Shown here piece by piece: positions 27,773-36,845 of a DNA stretch of 64,000 nt (positions are counted from its first letter, which is position 1; every line of letters begins with the position of its first letter). The notes below the pieces were generated by a model, which made no database searches, was not told the origin of the DNA, and saw only the letters and a program-made list of their open reading frames with translations. The DNA is from an uncultured bacterium (GTDB taxonomy: Bacteria; Planctomycetota; Phycisphaerae; Phycisphaerales; UBA1924): positions 124,001 through 188,000 of the forward strand of contig CAILKP010000064.1 in NCBI GenBank assembly GCA_903834785.1. Reading direction: 5' to 3'. The position numbers were made by a program, and so were the translations under genes.

Positions 27773-28047
27773 CACAGGTCCCGACGTGACGATGTCAACT
27801 GGCGTCCGCGGTCGCATTGGACCGGCACCGGGAGGACAGCCAGCTGCACGCCGCGTCCTCCTTATCCCCTGATTTTGGCTTTCGCCGCTTGCTGGCGACG
27901 GAGCCGCCACATTGCACGGCCAGCTCTGGCACAACCCCACTTTCGCAGCTCGGGCGGGTAGCATTCCGCAACGCTCCGGCGCGACGGTGATCCCGTCAAC
28001 CGGGGCGGGAACACCTCTGCGTCCTCGCACCCAACGGAAGCACAAGA

Positions 28048-29730
28048 ATGCCCCACTATTACCGCCTTGGCACGATGCCCAAGAAGCGCCACGTGCAGTT
28101 TCGCCGCCCGGACGGGATCCTTTACAGCGAGGAACTCTTCGGCACCGAGGGCTTCTCCGGGCCCAGCAGCACGATGTACCACATCAACCCGCCGACCCAG
28201 GTGTACGGCTGGAAGACGCTCTACTCGACGAAGGCCGACTATGTCGAGGTAGACACAATGAGGATGCGCCACGTCAAAAGCGCCGGCGGCATGAACGGCT
28301 TTGCACCGATGGGAACCAAGACCGGCCAGGGCCTTCCCGCGGCCGGCGATGCAATCAGCGGCCGCGTGGTGCTCTTCGGCAACACCGACGTCGAGATGGC
28401 CGTGTGCAATCCGACCGAGCAAATGGAGTATCACTACAAGAATGGTCAGGGCGACGAGTGCCTGTTCATTCACTTCGGCTCGGGCGTGTGCCACACGATG
28501 ATGGGAGCCCTGCGATTCGGGCCCAAGGACTATGTGATCATCCCCAAGGGAGTCATCTACAAGCTCACGTGGGACGAGGCACCCCGGCCCGTGAAAGGCA
28601 AGAAGCCCGCTGCACCATGGCGCCCCGCCGGCGCACCGGACAACTGGACGCCCGAGCAGATGCCCCTGGGCAAGTACCTGCTCATCGAGACGACCAACGG
28701 CAGCCACATCGGCCCGCCGCCCCGATATGTCTCCAAGGCCACCGGCCAGTTCCTGGAGCACGCCCCCTACTGCGAGCGTGATCTCCGACTGCCGGTCCAC
28801 GAGCCGGAGAACGGTCTGGCCATGTACTTCGAGGAGTATGGCGAGTACGAGGTCCGCGTCAAAGCACGCGACTGCATGCACAGCTACACCTTCCACTACC
28901 ACCCGCTGGATATCGTCGGCTGGGACGGCTGCTACTACCCCTACATCTTCAATATCGACGACTTTTCTCCGATCACCGGCAAGCTGCACATGCCGCCGCC
29001 GATTCACCAGACCTTCGAAGCCCACAACTTCGTCATCTGCAGCTTCTGCCCCCGCATGCTGGACTACCACCCCCAGGCAATCAAGGTTCCGTACAACCAC
29101 AGCAACATCGACAGCGACGAGGTGCTCTACTACGTCGAGGGCAACTTCGGCAGCCGCAAGGGCATCGAGGTCGGCAGCCTCACGCTGCACCCGCAGGGCA
29201 TCCCACACGGCCCGCACCCAGGGACCATCGAGGCCAGCATGGCCCACCAGTACACCGGTGAGCTGGCCGTCATGTGCGACACCTTCCGACCGCTGTTCCC
29301 GACGCGGGCGGCACTTGGCATGGAGGACATGAAGTACCCCGCCAGTTGGGAAGGCGAGCATTTCCCCCGTCTGGCAGCGGGCCAGCCCGTCGGCGGCAAC
29401 TTCGTTGACGGAAAGCTCAAGAGCAAGAAGGTAAAGTCCAAGTTCGGCGACCTGGTGGACATGGGCGACGGCAAGATCGTCGCCCCGCCGCCGGTCATCG
29501 TCAGCAGCACCAACGGCACCAACGCCCCGGCCAACGGGGCGGCAACCGCCGGCGCCAACGTCTGGGCCCCCAACACTGCTGCCAATGGAACAAACGGCGC
29601 CCACAGTGCCAACGGCACCAGCGGCAAGCACGCCGCCGGGGCCAAAGCGTCCGCCAAACCGACCACCAGAACCGCGGCCAAACCCGCCGCCAAGGGTGGC
29701 AAGCCCGCCAAGGCCCGAAGCGGCCGCTGA
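28048..29730 (+). CDS. hmgA: Homogentisate 1,2-dioxygenase with histone-like C-terminal tail
   Basis: 560 residues; the family is usually about 380-450. The domain (about 1-455) matches HmgA: MYHINPPTQV, VVLFGNTDVEMAVCNPTE, FIHFGSGVCHTMMGAL and ECFLFH-type cupin strands. Candidate iron ligands are His351, Asp357 or Glu358 (VPYNHSNIDSDE) and His387 (GIPHGPHPG). The enzyme opens the ring of homogentisate in tyrosine and phenylalanine breakdown. Residues of about 475-560 are a low-complexity extension, first Asn/Gly/Thr/Ala-rich and then KPAAKGGKPAKARSGR, like histone H1 tails. No other homogentisate-pathway gene is next to it. Confidence 0.88.
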   Translation: MPHYYRLGTMPKKRHVQFRRPDGILYSEELFGTEGFSGPSSTMYHINPPTQVYGWKTLYSTKADYVEVDTMRMRHVKSAGGMNGFAPMGTKTGQGLPAAGDAISGRVVLFGNTDVEMAVCNPTEQMEYHYKNGQGDECLFIHFGSGVCHTMMGALRFGPKDYVIIPKGVIYKLTWDEAPRPVKGKKPAAPWRPAGAPDNWTPEQMPLGKYLLIETTNGSHIGPPPRYVSKATGQFLEHAPYCERDLRLPVHEPENGLAMYFEEYGEYEVRVKARDCMHSYTFHYHPLDIVGWDGCYYPYIFNIDDFSPITGKLHMPPPIHQTFEAHNFVICSFCPRMLDYHPQAIKVPYNHSNIDSDEVLYYVEGNFGSRKGIEVGSLTLHPQGIPHGPHPGTIEASMAHQYTGELAVMCDTFRPLFPTRAALGMEDMKYPASWEGEHFPRLAAGQPVGGNFVDGKLKSKKVKSKFGDLVDMGDGKIVAPPPVIVSSTNGTNAPANGAATAGANVWAPNTAANGTNGAHSANGTSGKHAAGAKASAKPTTRTAAKPAAKGGKPAKARSGR

Positions 29731-29757
29731 GTCCGCCAGTACCCTCCGCAACGAGAG

Positions 29758-29794
29758 ACGCCGTGCAGAACCTTGTCGCTCTGCACGGCGTTTT
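29758..29794 (+). terminator. Rho-independent terminator of hmgA
   Basis: A perfect 12-bp stem ACGCCGTGCAGA/TCTGCACGGCGT with a 10-nt loop is followed by TTTT and a pyrimidine-rich stretch. Confidence 0.9.
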
Positions 29795-29844
29795 CACTTC
29801 TTTCTCTTACTGGCATCAGCACAGCGGCCCGCCGCAGCGGCGGC

Positions 29845-30930
29845 TTAGAACCCCAGCGACCGCGGGAAGTAGTCCAGCTTCATCGCCTTCTTGGCCATCG
29901 CCAGGGTTTCCTCGGCAACCGCATTGGCACGCCGCGTGTGCACCTTCAGCAGATCCACCAGCATGGCCTCACCTTCGGCCGTCTCCAGCTTCGCCCGCCG
30001 CTGCCGCATCGGCTCCAGGAGCACATTGATGGCATCGGTCAGTTCCATCTTGATGTGCCCGTCACCGATGTTGTCGCCGCGCACGTACTTGTCCCGCAGC
30101 TCCGCCGCACGTGCCGCCGGCAGGAAGGCGTCACAGAACTGCATCAGCACGTTGTCCGGCTTGCCCGGCTCAGTCGGGCTCTGCCGGCCGGTGAAGATCT
30201 TGCCCACCTTCTTCTTGACCTCCGCCGCCGAGTCGAACAGGAAGATGGCGTTGCCTAGGGACTTGCTCATCTTGTTGACACCGTCGATTCCAATGAGTCG
30301 GCTCACACGCCCCAGCTTCGCCTTCGGCACCGGGAACACACCGCCCGCCTTGACGTGCTCCTCGGGCGGCACGCGGTTGCCCACCCCGCAGTACACCTGG
30401 TTGAACTTTCCCGCCACGGCGCGGCACATCTCGATGTGCGCTTCCTGATCCTCACCCACCGGTACGAGTTCCGGCCGGAACGCCAGAATGTCCGCACACT
30501 GTCCCACCGCGTACATCGGGAAGCCGAATGAGTATGTGTCGCCGAGGTTCTTCAGCTCGATCTCGGTCTTGATCGTCGGGTTGCCCATGACCCGGTTAAA
30601 CGGCAGCAGCATGGCAAAGAACCATGTCAGCTCCGCGATGGCCGGGATCTCAGTCTGGAGCACGATCGTGCTGCGGTCGGGGTCGATGCCTGCGGCCAGC
30701 CAGTCACGCAGGATGCCCAGCGTGTTGGCGCGGATGCGAGCGGGCTCCTCGGCCAGTGTCGTGTACGCGTGCATGTTGGCCAGCAGGAAAAAGCAGTCAT
30801 ACTCGTCCTGCAACCGCACACGGTTCTCCAGCGAACCCACCCAGTGGCCCAGATGCAGGCCGGTATGCGTGGGCGTGTCGCCGGTGAGGATCCGGGGGCG
30901 GGAAGCGGCGTTTGAAGTCGAAGCTGCCAT
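29845..30930 (-). CDS. trpS: Tryptophanyl-tRNA synthetase
   Basis: 361 residues from the ATG at 30930 (MAASTSNAASRPR). Class I aminoacyl-tRNA synthetase with the HIGH-type motif GLHLGHWVG in the TGDTPTHTG context and the KMSKS loop NKMSKSLGN. VGEDQEAHIEM and GKFNQVY are typical of bacterial TrpS. It charges tRNA-Trp. The frame is open much further upstream, but only this start aligns with the family. The 5' neighbour on the same strand is a small membrane protein 47 nt away. Confidence 0.94.
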   Translation of the reverse strand: MAASTSNAASRPRILTGDTPTHTGLHLGHWVGSLENRVRLQDEYDCFFLLANMHAYTTLAEEPARIRANTLGILRDWLAAGIDPDRSTIVLQTEIPAIAELTWFFAMLLPFNRVMGNPTIKTEIELKNLGDTYSFGFPMYAVGQCADILAFRPELVPVGEDQEAHIEMCRAVAGKFNQVYCGVGNRVPPEEHVKAGGVFPVPKAKLGRVSRLIGIDGVNKMSKSLGNAIFLFDSAAEVKKKVGKIFTGRQSPTEPGKPDNVLMQFCDAFLPAARAAELRDKYVRGDNIGDGHIKMELTDAINVLLEPMRQRRAKLETAEGEAMLVDLLKVHTRRANAVAEETLAMAKKAMKLDYFPRSLGF

Positions 30931-30977
30931 GCGGGCCGATTGTTGGCCGCAGGAGGGCTGGCAGCACGGGAAATCGC

Positions 30978-31388
30978 TCAGAAGAACATGGTCCGTCCGG
31001 AAGCGATGATCTGCAGGATGCCGATGACCGGGGGAGCCGCGGAGATCACCACGGCAGCAACTGCCAGCCGCCGCCCCAGCTTGGCCTGGCTTCTGCCGAT
31101 GCGTTCGCAGGCGAGTACGAACACGACCACGGTAAGGAACTTGAGCGAAACGATCCCCCACTTGTTGCCGAGTTCGATGGCCTTGGCCGCGATGGTGTTG
31201 AGCTCCCGGCCGCCGGCGTGGAGGATGATCCACGTGATGAGGATGTCAAGGGTGCCGACCAGCACAAACCAGCAGTACAGCGATGGGTAGAGGACAGCAT
31301 GCCGCAGGCAGACCGACGCAACCGCGGCATCGCCGCGGCTAGGCAGCCTGTGATCGGGACTGTTCTCTCGCTGTAACCTCAGGTGCAT
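30978..31388 (-). CDS. Small membrane protein, DUF5658-like
   Basis: 136 residues from the ATG at 31388. Three hydrophobic segments are visible (CWFVLVGTLDILITWIIL; IVSLKFLTVVVFVLAC; VAAVVISAAPPVIGILQII). GTLDILITWIILHAGGRELNTIA followed by a Lys-bearing second helix fits the 'D..T......GG.E.N' pattern of DUF5658 proteins, whose function is unknown. Its 5' end overlaps the 3' end of the GT2 gene by 50 bp, so it is probably translated from the same transcript as GT2 and trpS. Confidence 0.6.
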   Translation of the reverse strand: MHLRLQRENSPDHRLPSRGDAAVASVCLRHAVLYPSLYCWFVLVGTLDILITWIILHAGGRELNTIAAKAIELGNKWGIVSLKFLTVVVFVLACERIGRSQAKLGRRLAVAAVVISAAPPVIGILQIIASGRTMFF

Positions 31389-32589
31389 GGGAATCTCCAG
31401 GCGAATCCGCTGTATTGGATTCGTCGGCAACACGCTGGCGGTTCGCCGGAGACACCGATTCCTGCGCAGTCAAGACGCCGGCAGCGAGAAACGGCACTGA
31501 TACCTGCCCCCCACTGCCCTGTCGATTCGGCAGGAACTGTGCGGCATCGGCGGCATCCCAAGCTGGCCCGGGTGAAAGCGCGGCCACCAGACGCGGAGCG
31601 GCCCCGGCCGCGGCGGGCGAGACGCACATCAACCCAGCCTCTGCCACTGCGCGCTGCACCGCCCACTGATTTTTCCCCGGCGCGATCAATGCAACCCGGG
31701 TTTCGCCCGTCTGGCGAAGCGCACGGGCAACCTCCCGTACGGCCGCCAGGCCCGTAAATCGGTCCCACTGCTCGCGTGTCAGCGGCGTTCGCCGCTGACG
31801 CCAGAGCCGAGCCGCAAGCTCGGCAACTCCGAGCAAATATCCCTCCATCGCGTCTTCCTTGATCGCGATACCGGCATAGCGCGTCAGCGTCTCGGCCATT
31901 GCCGGCAGAAACTCAGCAGCAGGCGCGTACCTGACCGCCACTACCCCGTTATTGCGGACCAACCGCCGCAGAATCAGGTTCATGTCGCGGCCGGCTGTCA
32001 CCTTTCGGTGCATCACGCGGAACCGCCGATCCAGGCAAACGCGTCCGCCGGCAGCGATGATGCGGGCGGCAAGGTCATACTCCTCGGCGTAGTAGTTGAA
32101 GCTTGAGTCATAGCCACCCAGGGACAGGAAGCACTCTCGCCGGATGGCAACGCCACAGCCGATGAACACCTCAGGCAAACCGCCTGCCTCCCGCCGCGGC
32201 CGGCCCCCCTGCGGCGGCAGCCAGATCTCCGCGGCGATCGCCGAGACGTCGGCGGCTGCTTCGGTCAGCAGCGGGACGAATCCAAGGTCCAGCGGAGCCG
32301 AATCGTCGTCGAGCATCACGAGCCAACGGGAGCGGCCGTCCGCCGCCGCTGCGGCGATGTTCCGCGAGGCGGCCCCGGCGTTGGCCTTGTGATAGAGCAC
32401 GCTGAGTGAAACGCGAGCCCCCAGAGCTTCGCGCAAACGGCAAGCGGCCAGAGGTCGCTCCGAAGCGTTGTCGATGAGTACCACCTCCGCCGCTGGTGCG
32501 TCGGGAGCATCATGCAGCTGCCGCAGCTGCGTCAGTGTCGCGAGCAGAACCTCGGGGCGATTGCGGGTTGGAATGATGTAGCTGAACAT
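31339..32589 (-). CDS. Family 2 glycosyltransferase
   Basis: 416 residues. The N-terminal GT-A domain shows YIIPTRNRPEVL, VVLIDNAS, NAGAASRNIAAA and the DxD LDDDSAP. It continues with GGYDSSFNYYAEEYDLAARI, a typical family 2 segment with the ED-type catalytic acid. The C-terminal 120 residues are variable, ending in a Ser/Ala/Glu-rich tail. It probably adds a sugar to a surface polysaccharide or lipid-linked oligosaccharide. It follows the sugar nucleotidyltransferase-kinase gene by 25 nt on the same strand, which supports a joint role in glycan assembly. Confidence 0.83.
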   Translation of the reverse strand: MFSYIIPTRNRPEVLLATLTQLRQLHDAPDAPAAEVVLIDNASERPLAACRLREALGARVSLSVLYHKANAGAASRNIAAAAADGRSRWLVMLDDDSAPLDLGFVPLLTEAAADVSAIAAEIWLPPQGGRPRREAGGLPEVFIGCGVAIRRECFLSLGGYDSSFNYYAEEYDLAARIIAAGGRVCLDRRFRVMHRKVTAGRDMNLILRRLVRNNGVVAVRYAPAAEFLPAMAETLTRYAGIAIKEDAMEGYLLGVAELAARLWRQRRTPLTREQWDRFTGLAAVREVARALRQTGETRVALIAPGKNQWAVQRAVAEAGLMCVSPAAAGAAPRLVAALSPGPAWDAADAAQFLPNRQGSGGQVSVPFLAAGVLTAQESVSPANRQRVADESNTADSPGDSHAPEVTAREQSRSQAA

Positions 32590-32614
32590 CCGGAACGCGC
32601 GAAAGACTGCACAC

Positions 32615-34273
32615 TCAGCTTGCTGCCGCCGCTGGGGCGCCGGCCTGGCTGGTCACTAGGGAAAGTCGCGGCGGTGCCAAGCGGCTGGTCGCCTCCAGCA
32701 GGTCGGTGGAGGCAATCGGCGGGTTGCCAAGCCGCTGCCCGTGTACTGCGGCCGCCAGTGAGCCAAGCAGGGCTGACTGCAGCATGTCGCCGCCAGCGGC
32801 AAGGGCGAGCGTCGAAGCAGCGAGCATCGCATCGCCGCAGCCGAGAGCGTCCAGCGCCGGTCCGCCGAGCGCAGGCACGTGCTGAGCAGTGATTCGGGAC
32901 AGATATTCACCAGACTCGTCCGTGGCCGGTGAGTCAGCGCCGGAGCCGGAGCTGCGGGTGCACGCGACGCAACCCTCCGGGCCAAGCTTGACAATGGCCC
33001 CGCGCGAGTTGGTGTTTGACAGCAGACGCCAGGCAAGTGCAGACAGGCCAGCGTCGTAACAACGCAGAGCGTCGCGTGCCTCCTGCTCCCCGGGCGTCAG
33101 CAAGTCCGCGGAGTCAAAGGCCGCAAGATTGCCGCGGCGTCCGGAGACATCACCAACGAGAATGCCCGTCAACGGACGGAGCGTCAAGCACAGCCGGCGA
33201 AGCAGCGCGGCAGACAGCAGCCCGTTCCCGAAATCAGCGATCACAATCGCGTCCAGACCGCCGGCGGCCAGTTCGCGAGCCTGATTGAGCAACCGGTCCT
33301 GCGCCGACGCGTCGAGAACGATCGGTGACAGGGCGTTGAGCTTCATCAGCTTCTGGGGGCCGACCAGGAACCGCTGTTTCTCTGCCAGTTCACCGGCAAG
33401 GGCGACTGCGTGCACATCGATGGACTCGGCGGAAAGCCGCTGCTGCATCGCCACGGCCGCCTCGCCGTGCGGCAATCCGGTAAGCAAGCTCACCTGAGCT
33501 CCCAGATGACGGAGGTGCCGGGCGATCACCGCCGCCCCGCCGTCATAGGTCGTCTGGCCTACCGGACGCAGTGTCATCACCGGAGACTCACTTGCGACCT
33601 CGGCCTGGTCACAGTGAATGTACTTATCCAGGATGGACTCGCCGATGACCAGCACCCGCTTGGAGCGGAAGTTGTCCACCAGTCGCCGCATGGCATCGTG
33701 ACCGGACCGCGGATCACCGGCGATCTGGGCCATGCGGGCATGGAACGGGTCCAGGGACCGCTCCAGCGTGCCGATCAGGGCAGTTGACGAGAATACAACC
33801 TCACCACCGGTGAATACAACCCGCCCGCCGGCGATCTCAACGATTCTGCGCTCTTCAGCAAAGCGGGGGTCGTTGTTGGTCTCGTACTCCTTGCCCTTGA
33901 CGTACACGTCGGGCGTGACGCGGGCAAGCAGCTCCGAGGCGGTGTGATGGCGGTCGATCAGAACGAGGTCGACGCAGTCAAGCTCGGCGAGATTCTCCGC
34001 CCGCAGATGCTCTGGAATGAGTGGCCGGCCGCCCCGCTTGCTGAACGTCTCATCACTGGTGATCGAGACCAGCAGCAGGTCGCCCTGTGCCCGCGCCTGC
34101 CGCAGGTGCCGGATGTGTCCGGGGTGGACGATGTCAAAGCATCCGTGACACTGCACCAGACTCAGTCCCATTGAGCGGCATTGGGCTCGCTTAGCCAGCA
34201 GGTCCTCAAGCGTGACAATCTTGCGGGCAGCGCGCGGGATGTGCGAGGGGCGGGATGTCCGGTCCGGCGTCAT
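32615..34273 (-). CDS. Nucleotidyltransferase-PfkB kinase fusion (HldE-like, reversed domain order)
   Basis: 552 residues. Residues of about 15-170 form a cytidylyltransferase-like domain with HGCFDIVHPGH (43-53) and SSTALIGTL. Residues of about 205-540 form a ribokinase/PfkB domain: VLVIGESILDKYIHC, EVASESPVM (RfaE has R.SPEAPVP), YDGGAAVIARHL, and DALGCGDAML with the catalytic Asp. Both halves match the HldE/RfaE pair that makes ADP-D-beta-D-heptose from heptose 7-phosphate. In enterobacterial HldE the kinase comes first; here the order is reversed. The ATG at 34273 is chosen because upstream sequence does not resemble the family and overlaps the divergent gene. Substrate (heptose or another sugar) is not proven. 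Confidence 0.85.
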   Translation of the reverse strand: MTPDRTSRPSHIPRAARKIVTLEDLLAKRAQCRSMGLSLVQCHGCFDIVHPGHIRHLRQARAQGDLLLVSITSDETFSKRGGRPLIPEHLRAENLAELDCVDLVLIDRHHTASELLARVTPDVYVKGKEYETNNDPRFAEERRIVEIAGGRVVFTGGEVVFSSTALIGTLERSLDPFHARMAQIAGDPRSGHDAMRRLVDNFRSKRVLVIGESILDKYIHCDQAEVASESPVMTLRPVGQTTYDGGAAVIARHLRHLGAQVSLLTGLPHGEAAVAMQQRLSAESIDVHAVALAGELAEKQRFLVGPQKLMKLNALSPIVLDASAQDRLLNQARELAAGGLDAIVIADFGNGLLSAALLRRLCLTLRPLTGILVGDVSGRRGNLAAFDSADLLTPGEQEARDALRCYDAGLSALAWRLLSNTNSRGAIVKLGPEGCVACTRSSGSGADSPATDESGEYLSRITAQHVPALGGPALDALGCGDAMLAASTLALAAGGDMLQSALLGSLAAAVHGQRLGNPPIASTDLLEATSRLAPPRLSLVTSQAGAPAAAAS

Positions 34274-34397
34274 GGTCCCTGATATCGGCACGGATGCCGG
34301 TTCCAGGCCCAGCACAACAGGCCGGCATCGCCGGTGTGGGGTGATCACCCGCGGCAAGAAGCTGAAGCCAGCGGCATCGGGGGGGCGATGAAGAGCC

Positions 34398-36845
34398 GTG
34401 AGCTTGCTTTCCACATCCGGGACCAGACTCGCCAGCGCAGGATCGGCCGATCCTGCGCTTCGCCACAACGCCTTTGCCCTCGCCAAGGCGGGCAAGGGGG
34501 CAGCTGCGCTGCCGCTGCTGCTGGCTGTGGCAAATACCACCACCGACGATCAGGAGTGCCTGCTACACCTGGCAGCGTGCTTTGCACGAATGGGCCTGGG
34601 CACACCGGCCGCCGAAGTCCTCTCGTGCGTGGTCGCATCACCCCTGCGCGAACAAGTTGCCCGGGTGGCAGCGACCTGCCGCGGCAAGCCGGTTGAGCAG
34701 GCTATTCGCTTGCAAAGGGCCGGAGCAGCCGCAGCCGCCCTGCGTCATGTTGCTGCATCGGAAGAACTGTCCGAGGCGATGCAGCAAGCAGCCGATCGAA
34801 TCAGCACCACCGCGTTGTACACCGCAGCCGAGGGGCTGGCCATCGAGTGGGCGGTCGATCGCGGTGGGCCACGCCCCATGTTTGTCTGCCGCGGGCTGAC
34901 CATGCCGGCAGAGGCCGTCGGGCCCGTGTCATCATCGACCGAACACGTCTTTATGGCCGGAAGCATATGGCAGACCCTCGCGGTAACCGCCGCGGTGCCG
35001 GCCGCACTTCCCGCCGGATGGGGCCCGGGCTACCGCCGTCGGGTGATCGCGGTCGCACCAGGCCGCTCTCGCATCGATGTGCTCACGGACCTGCTGGTCA
35101 GCGCCGGCGCAGTTGATAGCGCAGTCGAGCCGCTTCACGCTCAGCAGCTGGTCATCCTGTGCGGCACCGACGACACCGAACCGCTGAAGCACTGGCTGCG
35201 CGACCGACTTCACTTGCGTCTGACGGGACCCATCGTCGGCACTGCGATCAGCGAGATCGGTGCAATCACCAGTGGCGCCGGAGTGGATCTTGTGCGCTCC
35301 GTCGTGCAACAGGTGCTCGATGAGCAGTCAAGACTGCTCGGCGAGCTCCGCCGCGAGATCTTCTCCCCGGAGTTTGCCCAAACTCGCGCGGCCAGCGACT
35401 CCAAACGACTGCTGATCGTCACCACTCGCTATTCAACGTTCATGCAGCACTCCGCGGCGGATCTGGCAGGCGCGTTCAACGCCGCGGGCCACCAGGCCGA
35501 GGTGCTCCTGGAAGACGACGACAGCTCGGTATTCGCCTCCACGGCACTGCTCGTTACCCAGCGGCGCGTGCGGCCCGACGCTGTCGTGCTGATCAACTTC
35601 ACCCGCTCCACCGTGGCCGATACCGTACCGCCGGCAACTCCGATTGTGACATGGATTCAGGACGCCATGGGTCACCTTTTCGATGTGCGCACCGGCCGCA
35701 GTGTCGGTCCGCGAGACGTCGTCATAGGACACCTCATTCCGTCACTGTTCACTCAGTTCGGCTTCCCCAGCGAGCGAACGATCCACACGCCGGTGCTCGT
35801 CAGCACCGACAAGTTCTGTCACTCGCTCCCGGCGGAGCTTCTCGAGAAGCACCGCTGCGATGTAGCGTACGTCTCTCATCAGAGCCAGACCCCCGAGATG
35901 CTCTGCAGCAAGATGATCGCAGACATCGGCGAAGCCGCAGGCGGCCGCGTCGGGGCCGCGATCAGAACCCTGTACGCTGGTGTGTGGATGGCCGTCGGCG
36001 AATGCGGCCATCGGCCGCTGGCCGCGACACTGCCCGAGTGGGTCGATGAAGTCATCCGTCGCCACGATCTCTCGACCGACCCCGGCGTCCGCGAACGCCT
36101 GCTCTCAACGGTCGCCTGGCCGCTGGCCGATCGACTCCTCCGCCACCGCATGCTCGGCTGGACGTCAGACGTCTGCAGGCGTCGCGGCTGGACCCTCCGT
36201 CTCTACGGAAAGGGCTGGGACAAGCACCACGCCTGGTCGTCACACGCCTGCGGCGAACTGGCCCACGGGCAGGACCTGGCGGCAAGCTACGCGGCGGCAA
36301 AGGTCCACCTCCACGCCTCGCTCGGATCTTCCATGCACCAGCGGGTGATGGAGTGCTCCCTGGCCGGCGGTCTGCCCGTCGTCTACCGCAAGTCCGACGA
36401 CCTGCTGGTCCTCGACGCATACATCAACTTCGCCGTCCAGCGCGACGGCACACCCGCTTCGATGACCGAAGTCTGGCCCGATGCCGGCCGACGCTGGAGC
36501 TTCGCCGCCGACCACCACGAGTCGATGCGGTTTGTTGCTCAGTGTCAGCGACTGGGCGTCCCCAGCAATGCTCACTTTCCAGGCATGTTTCATCTGCGTG
36601 AGAACGCCGGCGGCGTCGCCCGCTGGCAGCCAGATGCCCCGGCCGCAACTGCTCAGGCCGCTTGGATGCTCGGCGATCTGGCAGAGTCCACCTTCGCCAG
36701 CGAGCAGGAGCTGGAAAACATGCTGGAGAAAGCCATCTACCGGGCGGACTGGCGGGCAGACCTGCAGGCGGGTATCGCCAATCGAGTGCGCCAGGTCTTC
36801 ACCTATGACTCGCTGGTGCCGCGGATCACGCGGATGCTCAGCTGA
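34398..36845 (+). CDS. CgeB-like glycosyltransferase with helical N-terminal region
   Basis: 815 residues from a GTG start at 34398. The first 160 residues are Ala-rich helices, possibly TPR-like (HNAFALAKAGKGAAALPLLLAVA). From about 335 a GT-B-like domain begins: KRLLIVTTRYSTFMQH, PDAVVLINFTRST, PIVTWIQDAMGHLFD, IHTPVLVSTDKF. Then the C-terminal Rossmann half, with LRLYGKGWDKH, YAAAKVHLHASLGSSMHQRVMECSLAGGLPVV and a CxxAG-like donor region, matches glycosyltransferases of the CgeB/DUF3880 type. It is divergent from the HldE-like gene, with 124 nt between starts, suggesting coordinated glycan genes. Its stop overlaps the convergent pdxA by 8 bp. Confidence 0.75.
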   Translation: MSLLSTSGTRLASAGSADPALRHNAFALAKAGKGAAALPLLLAVANTTTDDQECLLHLAACFARMGLGTPAAEVLSCVVASPLREQVARVAATCRGKPVEQAIRLQRAGAAAAALRHVAASEELSEAMQQAADRISTTALYTAAEGLAIEWAVDRGGPRPMFVCRGLTMPAEAVGPVSSSTEHVFMAGSIWQTLAVTAAVPAALPAGWGPGYRRRVIAVAPGRSRIDVLTDLLVSAGAVDSAVEPLHAQQLVILCGTDDTEPLKHWLRDRLHLRLTGPIVGTAISEIGAITSGAGVDLVRSVVQQVLDEQSRLLGELRREIFSPEFAQTRAASDSKRLLIVTTRYSTFMQHSAADLAGAFNAAGHQAEVLLEDDDSSVFASTALLVTQRRVRPDAVVLINFTRSTVADTVPPATPIVTWIQDAMGHLFDVRTGRSVGPRDVVIGHLIPSLFTQFGFPSERTIHTPVLVSTDKFCHSLPAELLEKHRCDVAYVSHQSQTPEMLCSKMIADIGEAAGGRVGAAIRTLYAGVWMAVGECGHRPLAATLPEWVDEVIRRHDLSTDPGVRERLLSTVAWPLADRLLRHRMLGWTSDVCRRRGWTLRLYGKGWDKHHAWSSHACGELAHGQDLAASYAAAKVHLHASLGSSMHQRVMECSLAGGLPVVYRKSDDLLVLDAYINFAVQRDGTPASMTEVWPDAGRRWSFAADHHESMRFVAQCQRLGVPSNAHFPGMFHLRENAGGVARWQPDAPAATAQAAWMLGDLAESTFASEQELENMLEKAIYRADWRADLQAGIANRVRQVFTYDSLVPRITRMLS

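Noticed and set aside
27862-29751. Long open frame antisense to hmgA (about 630 codons)
   Set aside because: It mirrors hmgA codons, lacks a ribosome site and any family motif.
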